A stretch of DNA of 64,000 nt, from the NCBI GenBank assembly GCA_000209465.1, contig GL890583.1, positions 348,422-412,421 of the forward strand. Direction: 5' to 3'. Both the position numbers and the translations under genes were made by a program. The notes under the pieces are model-generated. The model was not told where the DNA came from. It was given only the letters and a program-made list of their open reading frames with translations, and made no database searches. Of the stretch, positions 47,137-56,767 are shown piece after piece; the first letter of the stretch is position 1, and each line of letters opens with the position of its first letter. Source of the stretch: Lachnospiraceae oral taxon 107 str. F0167. GTDB lineage: Bacteria > Bacillota > Clostridia > Lachnospirales > Lachnospiraceae.

Positions 47137-47483
47137 TAATTATTGATGTATGAAAATTAATATTTAAGATAGGATAACGGTCGAAGCGGTTTGCTTTGGC
47201 TGTTATTTTGTTGTTAGGGCAAGGTCCTGTTCCCACAAAGTATAAGGAAGCATTTGGAGAAGTACTTGGAGAAGTGGCATCAGACAGCGGTTATTGTAGT
47301 GAGAAAAATCTCTTATATTAAAAGAAAATAAGATAGACAGTATTATAGAAAAATAAAATATCCTAACAAAGTCACAGAGCCAAAACACCTTGTATTTGTC
47401 AGGATATTTTATTCTGCGGGAAGTAAAATCACTTATTTCCCGACAATCTCTTTTTATTTTAGGAAAATATTTTTACGGTACTT
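47137..47483. other. Non-coding gap with a peptide remnant and a long hairpin
   Basis: A 47-codon open stretch (about 47178-47321) reads FALAVILLLGQGPVPTKYKE then AFGEVLGEVASDSGYCSEKN and stops; it has no start or ribosome site and is probably a gene remnant. TAAAATATCCT (47354-47364) pairs with AGGATATTTTA (47401-47411) over a 36-base loop and may terminate the minus-strand lipoprotein gene and the plus-strand gene upstream. Confidence 0.4.
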
Positions 47484-49166
47484 TTATTTATTATCATCAA
47501 ATGTACAGTCTATAAATTGGATATCTTCATTGCTTTTTGTCTTATAGCTGTTATTTTTGAAATTACAATTTTTAAATACTATACCGTTAGATCCGGATGA
47601 TGCTATAAAAAGTTTTTGCATATCTTCGGCTTTATTTCCTGTGATTTGACAATCTTCAAAACTTATATTGCCACAGTAGTTCATCTCGAATTGATTATAG
47701 CCCTCACTGTCACGCAAAACACAATTTTTAAATGTGGAGTCATAAGTATTATTAAGTTCCAATAATCCATAGCTGCATTCATAAATCTGAGTATTTATAA
47801 CAGATAAATTTGATACACCGTTTGAGCTTATACCATAAGTACCGCATCCAAACAGATTACAATCCTCAATTCTTATTCCGTCACAAGATGAGAATGCAAG
47901 CACATTTCCGGTACAAAAGCCTTTTTCAACATTATGCCCGAAGGTCAGACCTTTAAAGCTTATATCATTTCCTCCAAAAAATTCAAGTACATTACTTGTG
48001 GAGGAATTTGTAAGAATACTTACCTTGGCTCCATCCTCGGCTTCAAGCCTTATATGATCCGTATATAGAAGATAGTTGAAATAATTACTTCCTGAATCCG
48101 ATTCACCGTATTCATCAATACTTGTATCCGAGTCAAGATTGGAGAAATTATATGTACCTTCTTTCAGTATGATCTTTGTATTGGCATAAAGATTTTGTAC
48201 AAGTTCATTTATATCGGAAACAGTAACTACTTGGTGGTAAAAATAGTTTTCTCTGTCATCATATTCCTTTGTACCTTTTCTTAGATAAACCAGTGTAGGA
48301 TATCCGTCAAAATCCGATTCCGGATCTTCTTCAATCAATAAAAGCTTATTATCCCCTACAAGGGTAAAATTCACATTCAGTTTTATTTTCTGATCCGCAC
48401 CCTCAGGTATTACAGCCTCATTAAAGCTTGCACTCCAAAATTCATTGAGGCAGTTTAATGTCAGCGGTTTTTTATTAAAGGAAATACCCATTTGCTCTAT
48501 ATCGCTTTTACCGGAACCCTTCTCTCTTATAAAATGATAATCCGCATACATTTTATCATTTTTCTTATATATATTCAGAGTGGATCCAAACTCTGTTCCC
48601 TCATCCGAAGTCATATCATGAGGTGAATAATCACCATATGCAACAAGTTCCCATTCTCCTATCAGCTTGTCGGAATCCTCCTCTATGGAAGTGAGCTTAG
48701 GCATTTTATCCTGCTTTATAAAGGTGAGGCTCTCCTCAGAAATTTCAAACATATCGGAACATCTTATTTTATCACCATTATTTAAAATCTGGGCGTAAAA
48801 AGTCACCTTTTTATGTGGATTATCCGTATTAAATTCAAGGTCTATCATATCTGAGTTTTGAATCCATGTATAGGAATCGGCATCAACATGTGAACAATAT
48901 GAGTCAATATCACCACCGGTTATTGATCTGCAATGAAAACTTCCATCATCATTAAATATAAGCTCTACACTTCTTTTCCAATCACCCTCCTCCTGATTTG
49001 CTATCCAATATGTATTTTTTATGGAAGAGTTTTTGTTATTTTCGGATTTATCATTTGCAGAAGATGAATTATTATCTGTCTTATTTTGCTTACCACCTCC
49101 CGAACAGGCAGTTGCAATAATAGCCACAGATAAAAATAACGATATCAATATTTTCTTTTTAAACAT
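47484..49166 (-). CDS. Lipoprotein with a right-handed beta-helix domain
   Basis: 560 residues. The signal reads MFKKKILISLFLSVAIIATA then CSGGG, a lipobox with Cys21 for lipidation. Residues 45-300 hold beta-rich repeats (WIANQEEGDWKRSVELIFND, GEWELVAYGDYSPH). From about 320 a beta-helix begins (VVTVSDINELVQNLYANTKI, then LFGCGTYGISSNGVSNLSVI and later EFNNCGNISFEDCQITGNKA-type turns with Asn/Asp ladders). Such folds bind or cleave polysaccharides, but I see no catalytic motif. Extracellular, membrane-attached. Monocistronic on the minus strand. Confidence 0.75.
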   Translation of the reverse strand: MFKKKILISLFLSVAIIATACSGGGKQNKTDNNSSSANDKSENNKNSSIKNTYWIANQEEGDWKRSVELIFNDDGSFHCRSITGGDIDSYCSHVDADSYTWIQNSDMIDLEFNTDNPHKKVTFYAQILNNGDKIRCSDMFEISEESLTFIKQDKMPKLTSIEEDSDKLIGEWELVAYGDYSPHDMTSDEGTEFGSTLNIYKKNDKMYADYHFIREKGSGKSDIEQMGISFNKKPLTLNCLNEFWSASFNEAVIPEGADQKIKLNVNFTLVGDNKLLLIEEDPESDFDGYPTLVYLRKGTKEYDDRENYFYHQVVTVSDINELVQNLYANTKIILKEGTYNFSNLDSDTSIDEYGESDSGSNYFNYLLYTDHIRLEAEDGAKVSILTNSSTSNVLEFFGGNDISFKGLTFGHNVEKGFCTGNVLAFSSCDGIRIEDCNLFGCGTYGISSNGVSNLSVINTQIYECSYGLLELNNTYDSTFKNCVLRDSEGYNQFEMNYCGNISFEDCQITGNKAEDMQKLFIASSGSNGIVFKNCNFKNNSYKTKSNEDIQFIDCTFDDNK

Positions 49167-49344
49167 TTTTATACCTCCCGAACATTATAATATACTTCTT
49201 ATGTAGCATATTTTCACACAAAAGTATATTATCAAATGAATACTTTTTTAAAAAAATGAGGAAATTATCCGTCGGATACCTATAAAATGTCTAAAAAAAA
49301 TTGTATAAAAGAACTTATATAAATATGTATGCACTAAAATAATT

Positions 49345-49758
49345 TTATGATAACTCTATCGGCTTTCCGATAGACATAAAAGAAAATATCCCTACTGCAA
49401 GTTCTACATCATCCTGGTCTGTAACGGATATACTATAAACAAGTATTTTCTTTCCTCTTTTAATTTCTGTGGTTGTTGCAAAAAGCTTTTTTGTATTTAT
49501 ACCTGCTCTCAGATAATGAAAGTTTCCATCTATTGTGGTCACATGAACACCATAAGAACTTGCGGCAGCACCTCCTGCTATATCTGCAATTGTATATAGA
49601 CAACCGCCATGCAATGAACCAATTGGATTTAGCAATTCAGTCTTTACATCCATTTCAGCCTTTGCATAACCTTCGGAAATTTTCGATAACTTTATACCAA
49701 GTAAATTTGCAAAGTTGTTTTTTATATTACGATATAGTCTAAGTTTTTCAAAATCCAT
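49345..49758 (-). CDS. PaaI-type hotdog thioesterase
   Basis: 137 residues. The text KAEMDVKTELLNPIGSLHGG and CLYTIADIAGGAAASSYGVH is the PaaI hotdog core, with NPIGSLHGG carrying the conserved Asn and His-Gly-Gly and the acidic AD pair acting in catalysis. It would hydrolyse small acyl-CoA. Shorter N-terminus than many relatives. AAGGAG precedes the start on the minus strand. Divergent from mreB. Confidence 0.85.
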   Translation of the reverse strand: MDFEKLRLYRNIKNNFANLLGIKLSKISEGYAKAEMDVKTELLNPIGSLHGGCLYTIADIAGGAAASSYGVHVTTIDGNFHYLRAGINTKKLFATTTEIKRGKKILVYSISVTDQDDVELAVGIFSFMSIGKPIELS

Positions 49759-49955
49759 AATCTAATCTCCTTAGTTTTTCTACAGTTGTTAAATTATACA
49801 TTAAGCTTGTCTATATGAAAAGTAAAGAAGATATAAATTTTTATTTCTTTATAATTTATTTCTAAATATTCATATTGGCTAAATTGATAATTTGTTGTAG
49901 AATATAAGACAGTGTGTTATAGTAAAATTATTATTAAGTAAGTTTGGAGGAGAAT

Positions 49956-50966
49956 ATGTTTTGGTTTACATCCAATGACATTGGTATAGATCTTGGAACA
50001 GCAAGTATCTTGGTTTACATAAAGGGCAAGGGTGTTGTTTTAAAGGAGCCCAGTGTTGTAGCTATAGATAGGGAGAACGGCAAAATACAGGCCATAGGTG
50101 AAGAAGCCAGACTTATGATCGGAAGAACACCGGGCAATATAGTTGCTGTAAGACCGTTGCGCCAGGGTGTTATATCAGATTATACAATCACTGAAAAAAT
50201 GCTGAAATATTTTATCGACAAGGCTGTAGGAAAGAGAACTTTCAGAAAACCGAGAATTGCGGTATGTATACCGTCAGGTGCTACCGAAGTTGAAAAGAAG
50301 GCAGTTGAGGATGCTACATATTCAGCAGGTGCAAGAGAAGTAAAGATTATTGAAGAGCCTGTAGCTGCCGCTATAGGTGCAGGTATCAATATCGAGAAGG
50401 CTGTCGGAAATATGATAGTTGATATCGGTGGCGGTACAGCAGATATCGCTGTTATATCTCTTGGAGGTACTGTGGTAAGTACATCAATAAAGATAGCCGG
50501 AGATGACTTTGACGAATCAATTGTAAGATTTATGAGAAAAAAACATAATCTTTTAATCGGTGAAAGAACAGCTGAGGAAATCAAGATAAATATCGGTGCG
50601 GCATATAGAAGACCTGAGGTTCTTACTATGGAAGTAAAGGGCAGAAATCTTGTAACAGGTCTGCCAAAAACAATAGAGGTGAACTCAGATGAGACATTGG
50701 AGGCACTTAGAGAGCCTGCAATGCAGATTGTAGATTCGGTACATAATGTTTTGGAGAGAACTCCTCCTGAGCTTGCAGCGGATGTATATGACAGAGGTAT
50801 TGTACTTACAGGAGGTGGTGCATTACTTTCAGGTCTTGACGCCCTTATTGAAGAAAAAACAGGTATAAACACTATAGTTGCGGATAATCCTCTGACTGCT
50901 GTAGCTATCGGTACAGGTAAGTTTATCGAACTTAAAAATTTCGCTAAGGGAGATTCTAAAAAATAA
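49956..50966 (+). CDS. mreB: Rod-shape actin homologue MreB/Mbl
   Basis: 336 residues from ATG 49956 (MFWFTSNDIGIDLGTASILV) after GGAGGAG. The actin-fold ATPase motifs are present: phosphate 1 DIGIDLGTA, EPVAAAIGAGIN, phosphate 2 MIVDIGGGTADIAVIS and adenosine GIVLTGGGALLSGLD. The MreB polymer guides wall synthesis along the membrane. Which paralogue (MreB, Mbl or MreBH) is not decided. One base separates its stop from the helicase gene. Confidence 0.92.
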   Translation: MFWFTSNDIGIDLGTASILVYIKGKGVVLKEPSVVAIDRENGKIQAIGEEARLMIGRTPGNIVAVRPLRQGVISDYTITEKMLKYFIDKAVGKRTFRKPRIAVCIPSGATEVEKKAVEDATYSAGAREVKIIEEPVAAAIGAGINIEKAVGNMIVDIGGGTADIAVISLGGTVVSTSIKIAGDDFDESIVRFMRKKHNLLIGERTAEEIKINIGAAYRRPEVLTMEVKGRNLVTGLPKTIEVNSDETLEALREPAMQIVDSVHNVLERTPPELAADVYDRGIVLTGGGALLSGLDALIEEKTGINTIVADNPLTAVAIGTGKFIELKNFAKGDSKK

Positions 50967-50967
50967 T

Positions 50968-53202
50968 ATGTCAACAGTATTGGGCTATATTGAGAAAATC
51001 ATTTATAGAAATGAGAACAATGGCTATACTGTACTTAGTGTGGAGTCCGATGATGATGAATATGTCCTCGTCGGTACATTCAACTATATTGCTGAAGGCG
51101 AATTTATAAAGGCAAATGGAAATATGAAGCTGCATCCAAGTTATGGAGAGCAGCTTTTTGTTGATGAATACGAAATTGTTGAGCCGAGAGAACTTGACAG
51201 TATTCAAAAGTATTTGGCTTCTTCAGCAATAAAGGGAGTCGGTGAGGCACTGGCAAAAAGAATTGTAAAAAAATTCAAAATGGACACCCTTAGAGTGATG
51301 GAGGAAGAACCTGAAAGACTGGCTGAAGTCAAGGGAGTCAGCGCCAAATTAGCCAAGTCTATAAGTGAACAGATACAGGAAAAAAAATCCATGCGTGATG
51401 CTATGATTTTTTTACAAAAATTCGGCATCAGTATGAAATTGGCTGCAAAAATTTATATGGAATACGGCAGTAAAATCTATACAATTATAGAGACCAATCC
51501 CTATAAACTTGCTGATGATATTGAAGGAATCGGTTTTAAAATCGCAGATGATATTGCAAAAAAGGTAGGTATTACGGCTGATTCAAAGTTTCGTGCAATT
51601 GCCGGAGTGGAATACCTGCTTTCAAATGCTATGTTATCGGGACATTTATATTTGCCGGATAGGGTATTGGAAGAGGAATTTTTAAATCTTTTTGGAGAAA
51701 ATATATTTGACTTTAATTCTTTATTATCGGAAATGCAGATGGAAAAAAGGATTGTGGTAAAAAGAAGTGAAGAAACAAATGTATATTTGTCGGGATCTTA
51801 TTACACAGAACTTGCAGTTGCAAAAATGCTTATAGATATAAATATAAAAGCTAAGTATGATATAAGCAAAATAGAAGATAAAATACGAAAAATAGAAGAT
51901 AAAGAAGGTATCATATTGGATGATTTGCAAAGACAGGCTGTAATAGAATCTATAAACAGCGGTCTTATAATCATCACGGGAGGTCCGGGAACCGGAAAGA
52001 CCACTACAATAAATACCATTATTAAATATTTTGAGAGTGAGGGAGAGAGCATATCTCTTGCGGCACCTACCGGCAGAGCGGCAAAAAGAATGTCGGAGGC
52101 GACATCCTATGAAGCAAAGACAATTCACAGATTACTTGAAATTACACCTAATATAAGTGAAAATTCAAATAGTATAGGAACTCATTTTGAAAGAAATGAG
52201 GACAACCCGCTGGAAGCGGATGTGCTTATTATAGATGAGGTCAGTATGGTGGATATTTTTTTGATGAATGCCCTATTAAAGGCGGTAGCTATCGGAACAA
52301 GGCTTATTCTTGTAGGAGATATAAATCAGCTTCCTAGTGTGGGACCGGGAACGGTATTAAAAGATTTGATAGAATCAAACTGCTTTAATGTAGTCAGATT
52401 AAATAAAATATACAGGCAATCTGTCAGAAGTGATATTGTGGTAAATGCCCATAAGATAATGACCAATGAGGACATTGATCTGTCTAAAAAAAGTAATGAT
52501 TTTATATTTATTAAGCAGAATAATCCCGAACATGTGATGGACTCCGTTATTACTCTTATGAGAGATAAACTGCCGGGATATGTGAATTCTACTATCAATG
52601 AATTGCAGGTAATGACACCTATGAGAAAAGGTCCGCTGGGTGTGGAAGTACTGAATTCATTTTTACAAAATAAGCTTAATCCGACGAGTAAGCAAAAAAA
52701 TGAAAAAGAATATGATGCCACCGTCTTTAGAGAAGGCGATAAGGTAATGCAGATAAAAAATAATTACCAAAAAGAGTGGTATATATATAATGAAAAGCAT
52801 TTCCCGGTGGATAAAGGGCTTGGAGTATATAATGGTGATATCGGTGTAATAAAAGAAATAGATATGTTTTCGGAAAGCTTTACCATATGCTTTGATGACG
52901 GAAAGGTTTCAAAATATGAGTTTTCAGAATTTAATGAGATTGAACTTGCCTATGCCATCACGGTGCATAAATCACAGGGAAGTGAATACCCTGCCGTTAT
53001 TATACCTATATACAAGGGACCTGCAATGTTGATGAACAGAAACCTTATATATACAGCAATCACAAGAGCTAAAAGATGTGTTGTGCTTGTGGGTGTTCCG
53101 GAAGCATTCTATACAATGATACAAAACACTAAGGAGATGGCAAGATATACAGGCTTAAAATCCAGAATACTTGAACTTGATATATTATCCAAGGAGGACT
53201 GA
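50968..53202 (+). CDS. recD2: RecD2-type SF1 DNA helicase
   Basis: 744 residues. The N-terminal part (STVLGYIEKIIYRNENNGYT, then helix-hairpin-helix IKGVGEALAKRIVKKFKMD) is specific to RecD2. Walker A is ITGGPGTGKTTTINTI, Walker B is LIIDEVSMVDIF, motif III is LILVGDINQLPSVGPGTVLK, and the C-terminal UvrD-like part ends AYAITVHKSQGSEYPAVIIP with TAITRAKR. It is a 5'-3' helicase acting in mismatch repair or replication stress, not part of RecBCD. Starts two bases after mreB and precedes a competence-like gene by overlap. Confidence 0.95.
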   Translation: MSTVLGYIEKIIYRNENNGYTVLSVESDDDEYVLVGTFNYIAEGEFIKANGNMKLHPSYGEQLFVDEYEIVEPRELDSIQKYLASSAIKGVGEALAKRIVKKFKMDTLRVMEEEPERLAEVKGVSAKLAKSISEQIQEKKSMRDAMIFLQKFGISMKLAAKIYMEYGSKIYTIIETNPYKLADDIEGIGFKIADDIAKKVGITADSKFRAIAGVEYLLSNAMLSGHLYLPDRVLEEEFLNLFGENIFDFNSLLSEMQMEKRIVVKRSEETNVYLSGSYYTELAVAKMLIDINIKAKYDISKIEDKIRKIEDKEGIILDDLQRQAVIESINSGLIIITGGPGTGKTTTINTIIKYFESEGESISLAAPTGRAAKRMSEATSYEAKTIHRLLEITPNISENSNSIGTHFERNEDNPLEADVLIIDEVSMVDIFLMNALLKAVAIGTRLILVGDINQLPSVGPGTVLKDLIESNCFNVVRLNKIYRQSVRSDIVVNAHKIMTNEDIDLSKKSNDFIFIKQNNPEHVMDSVITLMRDKLPGYVNSTINELQVMTPMRKGPLGVEVLNSFLQNKLNPTSKQKNEKEYDATVFREGDKVMQIKNNYQKEWYIYNEKHFPVDKGLGVYNGDIGVIKEIDMFSESFTICFDDGKVSKYEFSEFNEIELAYAITVHKSQGSEYPAVIIPIYKGPAMLMNRNLIYTAITRAKRCVVLVGVPEAFYTMIQNTKEMARYTGLKSRILELDILSKED

Positions 53203-53912
53203 AAATACTAGATAACTTAATAAATATTATTTATCCCAGACGCTGTCCGGTATGTGAGGAAATAGTAAAAGATAAAAAATATCTTATATGCAGAGATTGT
53301 GTAAAAAAACTTCCCTTTGTAAAATCTCCATACTGTATAAAATGCGGGAAGGAGATAATTTCTGATGACAATGCCTACTGCGAAGAATGTAAAAAAGACA
53401 GAGAGTTTATATTCGGCAGGGGACTTTGTAATTATACCGATGATATGAGGCATATTATTTTAAAGATAAAATATGACAATAAAAGAGAGTATCTTGAAGG
53501 TTTTGCAAAGCTTATGGCTGTTCGCTACAGGGAATTGGTAGAAAAAAGTAATATAGATTGTATTATACCTGTACCGCTTCATAAATCCAGGCAGAGGGAA
53601 AGAGGTTTTAATCAATCAGATATACTGGCAAAATATTTGTCAGTATATTTAGATATTCCTACATATTCGGAGTATCTTAAAAGAATTAAAAAAACAAAGG
53701 ATCAAAAAGGGTTAAACAAGGATGAAAGGAGGCATAATCTTGACAATGCCTTTGTTGCAAAAGATATTCCGGTATATATCAAAAATGTTCTAATTGTTGA
53801 TGATGTATATACAACAGGAACAACTATAGAAAAATGTGCTATAGCACTAAAAAAAGCCGGAGTAAAGAATATTTATTTCTTAACTGTATGTACAGGTGAA
53901 ACTAATTTATAG
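53199..53912 (+). CDS. comF: ComF-like phosphoribosyltransferase with a non-standard start
   Basis: The frame covers a zinc-ribbon part (NIIYPRRCPVCEEIVK, LICRDCVKKLPFVK, YCIKCGKEI, CEECKK) and a phosphoribosyltransferase part (IPVPLHKSRQRERGFNQSDI, VLIVDDVYTTGTT). That is the ComFC family of competence and DNA uptake helpers. No ATG, GTG or TTG lies between the previous in-frame stop (53178) and the zinc ribbon. AAGGAGG at 53191-53197 suggests CTG 53199 or ATA 53205 as start. A later ATG at 53445 would lose the ribbon. Overlaps the recD2 stop. Reading frame otherwise intact. Confidence 0.8.
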   Translation: MKILDNLINIIYPRRCPVCEEIVKDKKYLICRDCVKKLPFVKSPYCIKCGKEIISDDNAYCEECKKDREFIFGRGLCNYTDDMRHIILKIKYDNKREYLEGFAKLMAVRYRELVEKSNIDCIIPVPLHKSRQRERGFNQSDILAKYLSVYLDIPTYSEYLKRIKKTKDQKGLNKDERRHNLDNAFVAKDIPVYIKNVLIVDDVYTTGTTIEKCAIALKKAGVKNIYFLTVCTGETNL

Positions 53913-53952
53913 TAAAATAATAATACAATATTTAGTTTCGGAGGATTGTCTT

Positions 53953-54567
53953 ATGAGAAAAAAATTATTTTTAATACCCTTAATTCTTTTATTGTTGAAT
54001 GCTTGTGGCAGTAGGCAAGTAAACACAGCGGAAAATTCAACAAAAATAGAAAGTTCTGAAGAAAAAACAGAGTCACAAAATTATGATAAATCAGAAAGTA
54101 AAACAACTATGGGAAATACTGAAAGAATAGAAAAGGATTTTGGTACATTTAATATACCTGAGGGTTGGGGTGAGGCAAAGGAGCAGTCAGGACATGGAAG
54201 GTATTTTTATGTAGTAAAAGGACATGAACATGATGCCATGCCTAATAATATCTCAATAAATATGGGGCATCAAAATTATAATCTGAATGAAAGTGAGAAG
54301 TTTGCAGAGTCAACCACTATGCAGCTTGGCATGCAGATAAAACAATCGGGAATAGATGCTACGGTTTCAGGTTCATCGGGAAAAACGGATGCCGGAGATA
54401 TAATGTATATCTTTGATATTAAGATCAATAACACCGATGAGATAGATCGTCAATACTATATTTTAAGGGATAAAAAGTTTGTAATGGTCTTTATGACAAA
54501 TTTTGACAATGATGAAGAGGTTAATAAGGCCGCTGAGCTTATGGCAAAGAGTTTTGAGTGGAAATAA
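53953..54567 (+). CDS. Small lipoprotein of unknown function
   Basis: 204 residues from ATG 53953, after GGAGGA and 40 bases from comF. The signal MRKKLFLIPLILLLLNACGS has a lipobox (LNAC) with Cys18. A Ser/Glu-rich linker (AENSTKIESSEEKTESQ) leads to a domain of about 140 residues: FGTFNIPEGWGEAKEQSGHG, then FVMVFMTNFDNDEEVNKAAE. It resembles PsbP- or DUF-type domains of surface lipoproteins, but I cannot name the family. Probably on the outer face of the membrane. Confidence 0.75.
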   Translation: MRKKLFLIPLILLLLNACGSRQVNTAENSTKIESSEEKTESQNYDKSESKTTMGNTERIEKDFGTFNIPEGWGEAKEQSGHGRYFYVVKGHEHDAMPNNISINMGHQNYNLNESEKFAESTTMQLGMQIKQSGIDATVSGSSGKTDAGDIMYIFDIKINNTDEIDRQYYILRDKKFVMVFMTNFDNDEEVNKAAELMAKSFEWK

Positions 54568-54594
54568 TCTAAACCTTGTTAAGAAATTTAAACA

Positions 54595-54623
54595 TTGTAT
54601 AAGCATTTCCCCTATGGTATACT
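54595..54623 (+). promoter_or_regulatory. Promoter of pyrH
   Basis: TTGTAT (54595-54600), 17-base spacer, TATACT (54618-54623), 35 bases before the start codon. Confidence 0.65.
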
Positions 54624-54658
54624 TGGTACAGATATTTCAGTAAAGGGTAGAAGAATCT

Positions 54659-55357
54659 ATGCAAAATAAAAGAGTAATGTTGAAACTTAGCGGTGAAGCA
54701 CTGGCAAGAGCTGAGGGCGGCTATAATGAAGATAAGATAAGAGATATTGCAAAACAGTTAAAGCCTTCCATTTTGGCAGGAATTGATATCGGTATAGTGA
54801 TCGGGGGAGGTAATTACTGGAGAGGTCGTACATCTGAGGCTATAGACAGAACAAAGGCTGATCAGATCGGAATGCTTGCAACTATAATGAACTGCATATA
54901 TGTCTCTGAGATATTCCGCTCTGAAGGGATAGATACTGCTATATTCTCAGCCTTTGTTTGTGGAGATATAGCTGAGTTCTTTTCAAAAGACAGGGTAAAT
55001 GAGAGATTTGCAGAGGGCAAGGTAGCATTCTTTGGTGGAGGAACCGGACATCCTTATTTTTCGACAGATACAGGCATTGTTTTAAGAGCTATTGAGATGG
55101 ATGCAGATATGATACTTTTAGCAAAATCCATTGACGGAGTATATAATGCAGATCCTAAAATAGATCCCAATGCGAAAAAATATGATACACTTACTATGCA
55201 GGAGGTAATTGATAAGAGACTTGCAGTAGTGGATTTGACAGCTTCTGTTATGTGCCTTGAGCATAAGATGCCGCTTGCGGTATTTGATTTGAATGAAGAA
55301 AATTCTATAAAGAATGCCTTAGAGGGCAAAATAAACGGAACAATTGTGACAGTATAA
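54659..55357 (+). CDS. pyrH: UMP kinase
   Basis: 232 residues of the amino-acid-kinase fold: RVMLKLSGEALARAEGGYNE, IGIVIGGGNYWRGRTSE, FFGGGTGHPYFSTDTGIVLR and ILLAKSIDGVYNADPKIDPN, ending PLAVFDLNEENSIKNALEGK. It phosphorylates UMP to UDP. PyrH and frr are adjacent in nearly all Firmicutes. AAAGGG site before ATG 54659. Complete length. Confidence 0.97.
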   Translation: MQNKRVMLKLSGEALARAEGGYNEDKIRDIAKQLKPSILAGIDIGIVIGGGNYWRGRTSEAIDRTKADQIGMLATIMNCIYVSEIFRSEGIDTAIFSAFVCGDIAEFFSKDRVNERFAEGKVAFFGGGTGHPYFSTDTGIVLRAIEMDADMILLAKSIDGVYNADPKIDPNAKKYDTLTMQEVIDKRLAVVDLTASVMCLEHKMPLAVFDLNEENSIKNALEGKINGTIVTV

Positions 55358-55407
55358 GCTTTTGCTTATCTATATGCATTTAATAAACATGAAATTAAGG
55401 AGATTTT

Positions 55408-55962
55408 ATGCAGGAGAGTATTAAAAAATTTGAAGAGAAGATGAATAAATCTATTGATGTTTTGCTGGAAGAGTATGCGGCTATAAGAGCCGGAAGAGCA
55501 AACCCTCATGTACTTGACAGAATAAAAGTGGACTACTACGGAACAGCTACACCTATACAGCAGGTGGGAAATGTTTCAGTTCCCGAGCCAAGAATCATAC
55601 AGATTTCACCATGGGAGAAGTCTCTTTTAAAGGAGATTGAAAAGGCTATAAATATGTCTGATCTCGGTATAAATCCTACAAATGACGGTTCATGCATAAG
55701 ACTTGTATTCCCTGAACTTACAGAGGAGAGAAGAAAAGAACTCGTAAAGGATGTAAAGAAAAAGGGTGAGGCATGTAAGGTTGCAATCAGAAATATCAGG
55801 CGTGATGCTATAGATGCTGTTAAGAAGCTTGAAAAAGCCGGTGAATTTACGGAGGATGATGTAAAAGACGGCGAAAATAAAATACAAAAAATGACAGATA
55901 AGGCTATTGAAAGAGTAGATAAGGCTATTGAAGACAAGTCAAAGGAAATATTAACAGTTTAA
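55408..55962 (+). CDS. frr: Ribosome recycling factor
   Basis: 184 residues: KKFEEKMNKSIDVLLEEYAA, IRAGRANPHVLDRIKVDYYG (tip of the three-helix bundle), VPEPRIIQISPWEKSLLKEI and the C-terminal helix. It splits the post-termination ribosome together with EF-G. AAGGAG precedes ATG 55408. A terminator follows, although downstream genes continue in the same direction. Confidence 0.97.
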   Translation: MQESIKKFEEKMNKSIDVLLEEYAAIRAGRANPHVLDRIKVDYYGTATPIQQVGNVSVPEPRIIQISPWEKSLLKEIEKAINMSDLGINPTNDGSCIRLVFPELTEERRKELVKDVKKKGEACKVAIRNIRRDAIDAVKKLEKAGEFTEDDVKDGENKIQKMTDKAIERVDKAIEDKSKEILTV

Positions 55963-56004
55963 TTAGCCGACTTCATATTAGTAGGAACAAAATTTCCGGA
56001 TTTT

Positions 56005-56034
56005 AAGAAGGTGGGCTTCCACCTTCTTGTTTTA
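56005..56034 (+). terminator. Terminator after frr
   Basis: AAGAAGGTGG pairs with CCACCTTCTT around GCTT, then TTTT. It lies just before the uppS start, so read-through or a hidden promoter must feed the downstream genes. Confidence 0.85.
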
Positions 56035-56059
56035 TAATTTAAAGTTAATGGAGTACAAA

Positions 56060-56767
56060 TTGGAGAATTTAGTTATACCAAAAAGCATTGCCATAATACT
56101 TGACGGCAATGGAAGATGGGCACAAAAAAGAAATTTGCCAAGAGCAATGGGACATAAGGCAGGCTGTGAAGCGCTGGAAAAAACTGTAGAGGATTGTGTA
56201 CGCCTGGGGGTGGAATGTCTGACCGTATACGCCTTTTCAACGGAGAATTGGAAAAGGTCATCGGTTGAAGTCGGTGCATTGATGAAATTGCTTAGATTTT
56301 ATATGGTAAAGCTTATTGATGTTGCCAATAAAAATAATGTAAAAGCTGTGATGATAGGTGATGAAAGCAGATTTGAACCTGATATAAGAAAAGGGATAAA
56401 AAAGCTTGTAGATGCTACAAGTAAAAACACCGGAATGACATTTGCCTTTGCCATAAACTATGGCGGCAGGGATGAGATAAGAAGAGCAATAAATAATATA
56501 GTGGATGATACCGTATCGGGAGCTATATCAAAGGATGATATAAATGAAGAATTGATTTCTTCATATCTTGATACCAAAAATTTGCCCGATCCCGACTTGC
56601 TCATCCGTACCAGCGGAGAGCTTAGAGTTTCAAACTTTTTGCTTTGGCAAATAGCCTATAGTGAGTTTTATATAACTGATACTCTTTGGCCGGATTTTGA
56701 TAAGGAAGAGCTATTGAAAGCTGTTGAGAGTTATAGCCAAAGGCAGAGGAGATTTGGAGGTCGTTAA
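56060..56767 (+). CDS. uppS: Undecaprenyl diphosphate synthase (isoprenyl transferase)
   Basis: 235 residues if TTG 56060 is the start, placed 6 bases after GGAG; ATG 56048 is the alternative but has no ribosome site and lies near the terminator tail. The family motifs are complete: IPKSIAIILDGNGRWAQKRN (catalytic Asp), AMGHKAGCEALEK, VYAFSTENWKRSSVEVGALM, FAINYGGRDEIRRAI, and PDPDLLIRTSGELRVSNFLL. Makes the C55 lipid carrier for wall synthesis. Its stop overlaps the cdsA start by one base. Confidence 0.95.
   Translation: MENLVIPKSIAIILDGNGRWAQKRNLPRAMGHKAGCEALEKTVEDCVRLGVECLTVYAFSTENWKRSSVEVGALMKLLRFYMVKLIDVANKNNVKAVMIGDESRFEPDIRKGIKKLVDATSKNTGMTFAFAINYGGRDEIRRAINNIVDDTVSGAISKDDINEELISSYLDTKNLPDPDLLIRTSGELRVSNFLLWQIAYSEFYITDTLWPDFDKEELLKAVESYSQRQRRFGGR

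Noticed and set aside
47178-47321. Small hydrophobic peptide gene
   Set aside because: No start codon or ribosome site; treated as a remnant in the intergenic entry.
49944-49955. MreB start at TTG 49944
   Set aside because: Those bases are the GGAGGAG ribosome site of ATG 49956.
50180-50974. Long open frame of 264 codons on the minus strand over mreB
   Set aside because: It mirrors the mreB coding frame, has no ribosome site and has the Ser/Ile/Pro-rich composition of antisense frames.
56027-56059. Longer N-terminus for UppS
   Set aside because: The upstream codons fall in or next to the frr terminator and lack a ribosome site; TTG 56060 fits better.
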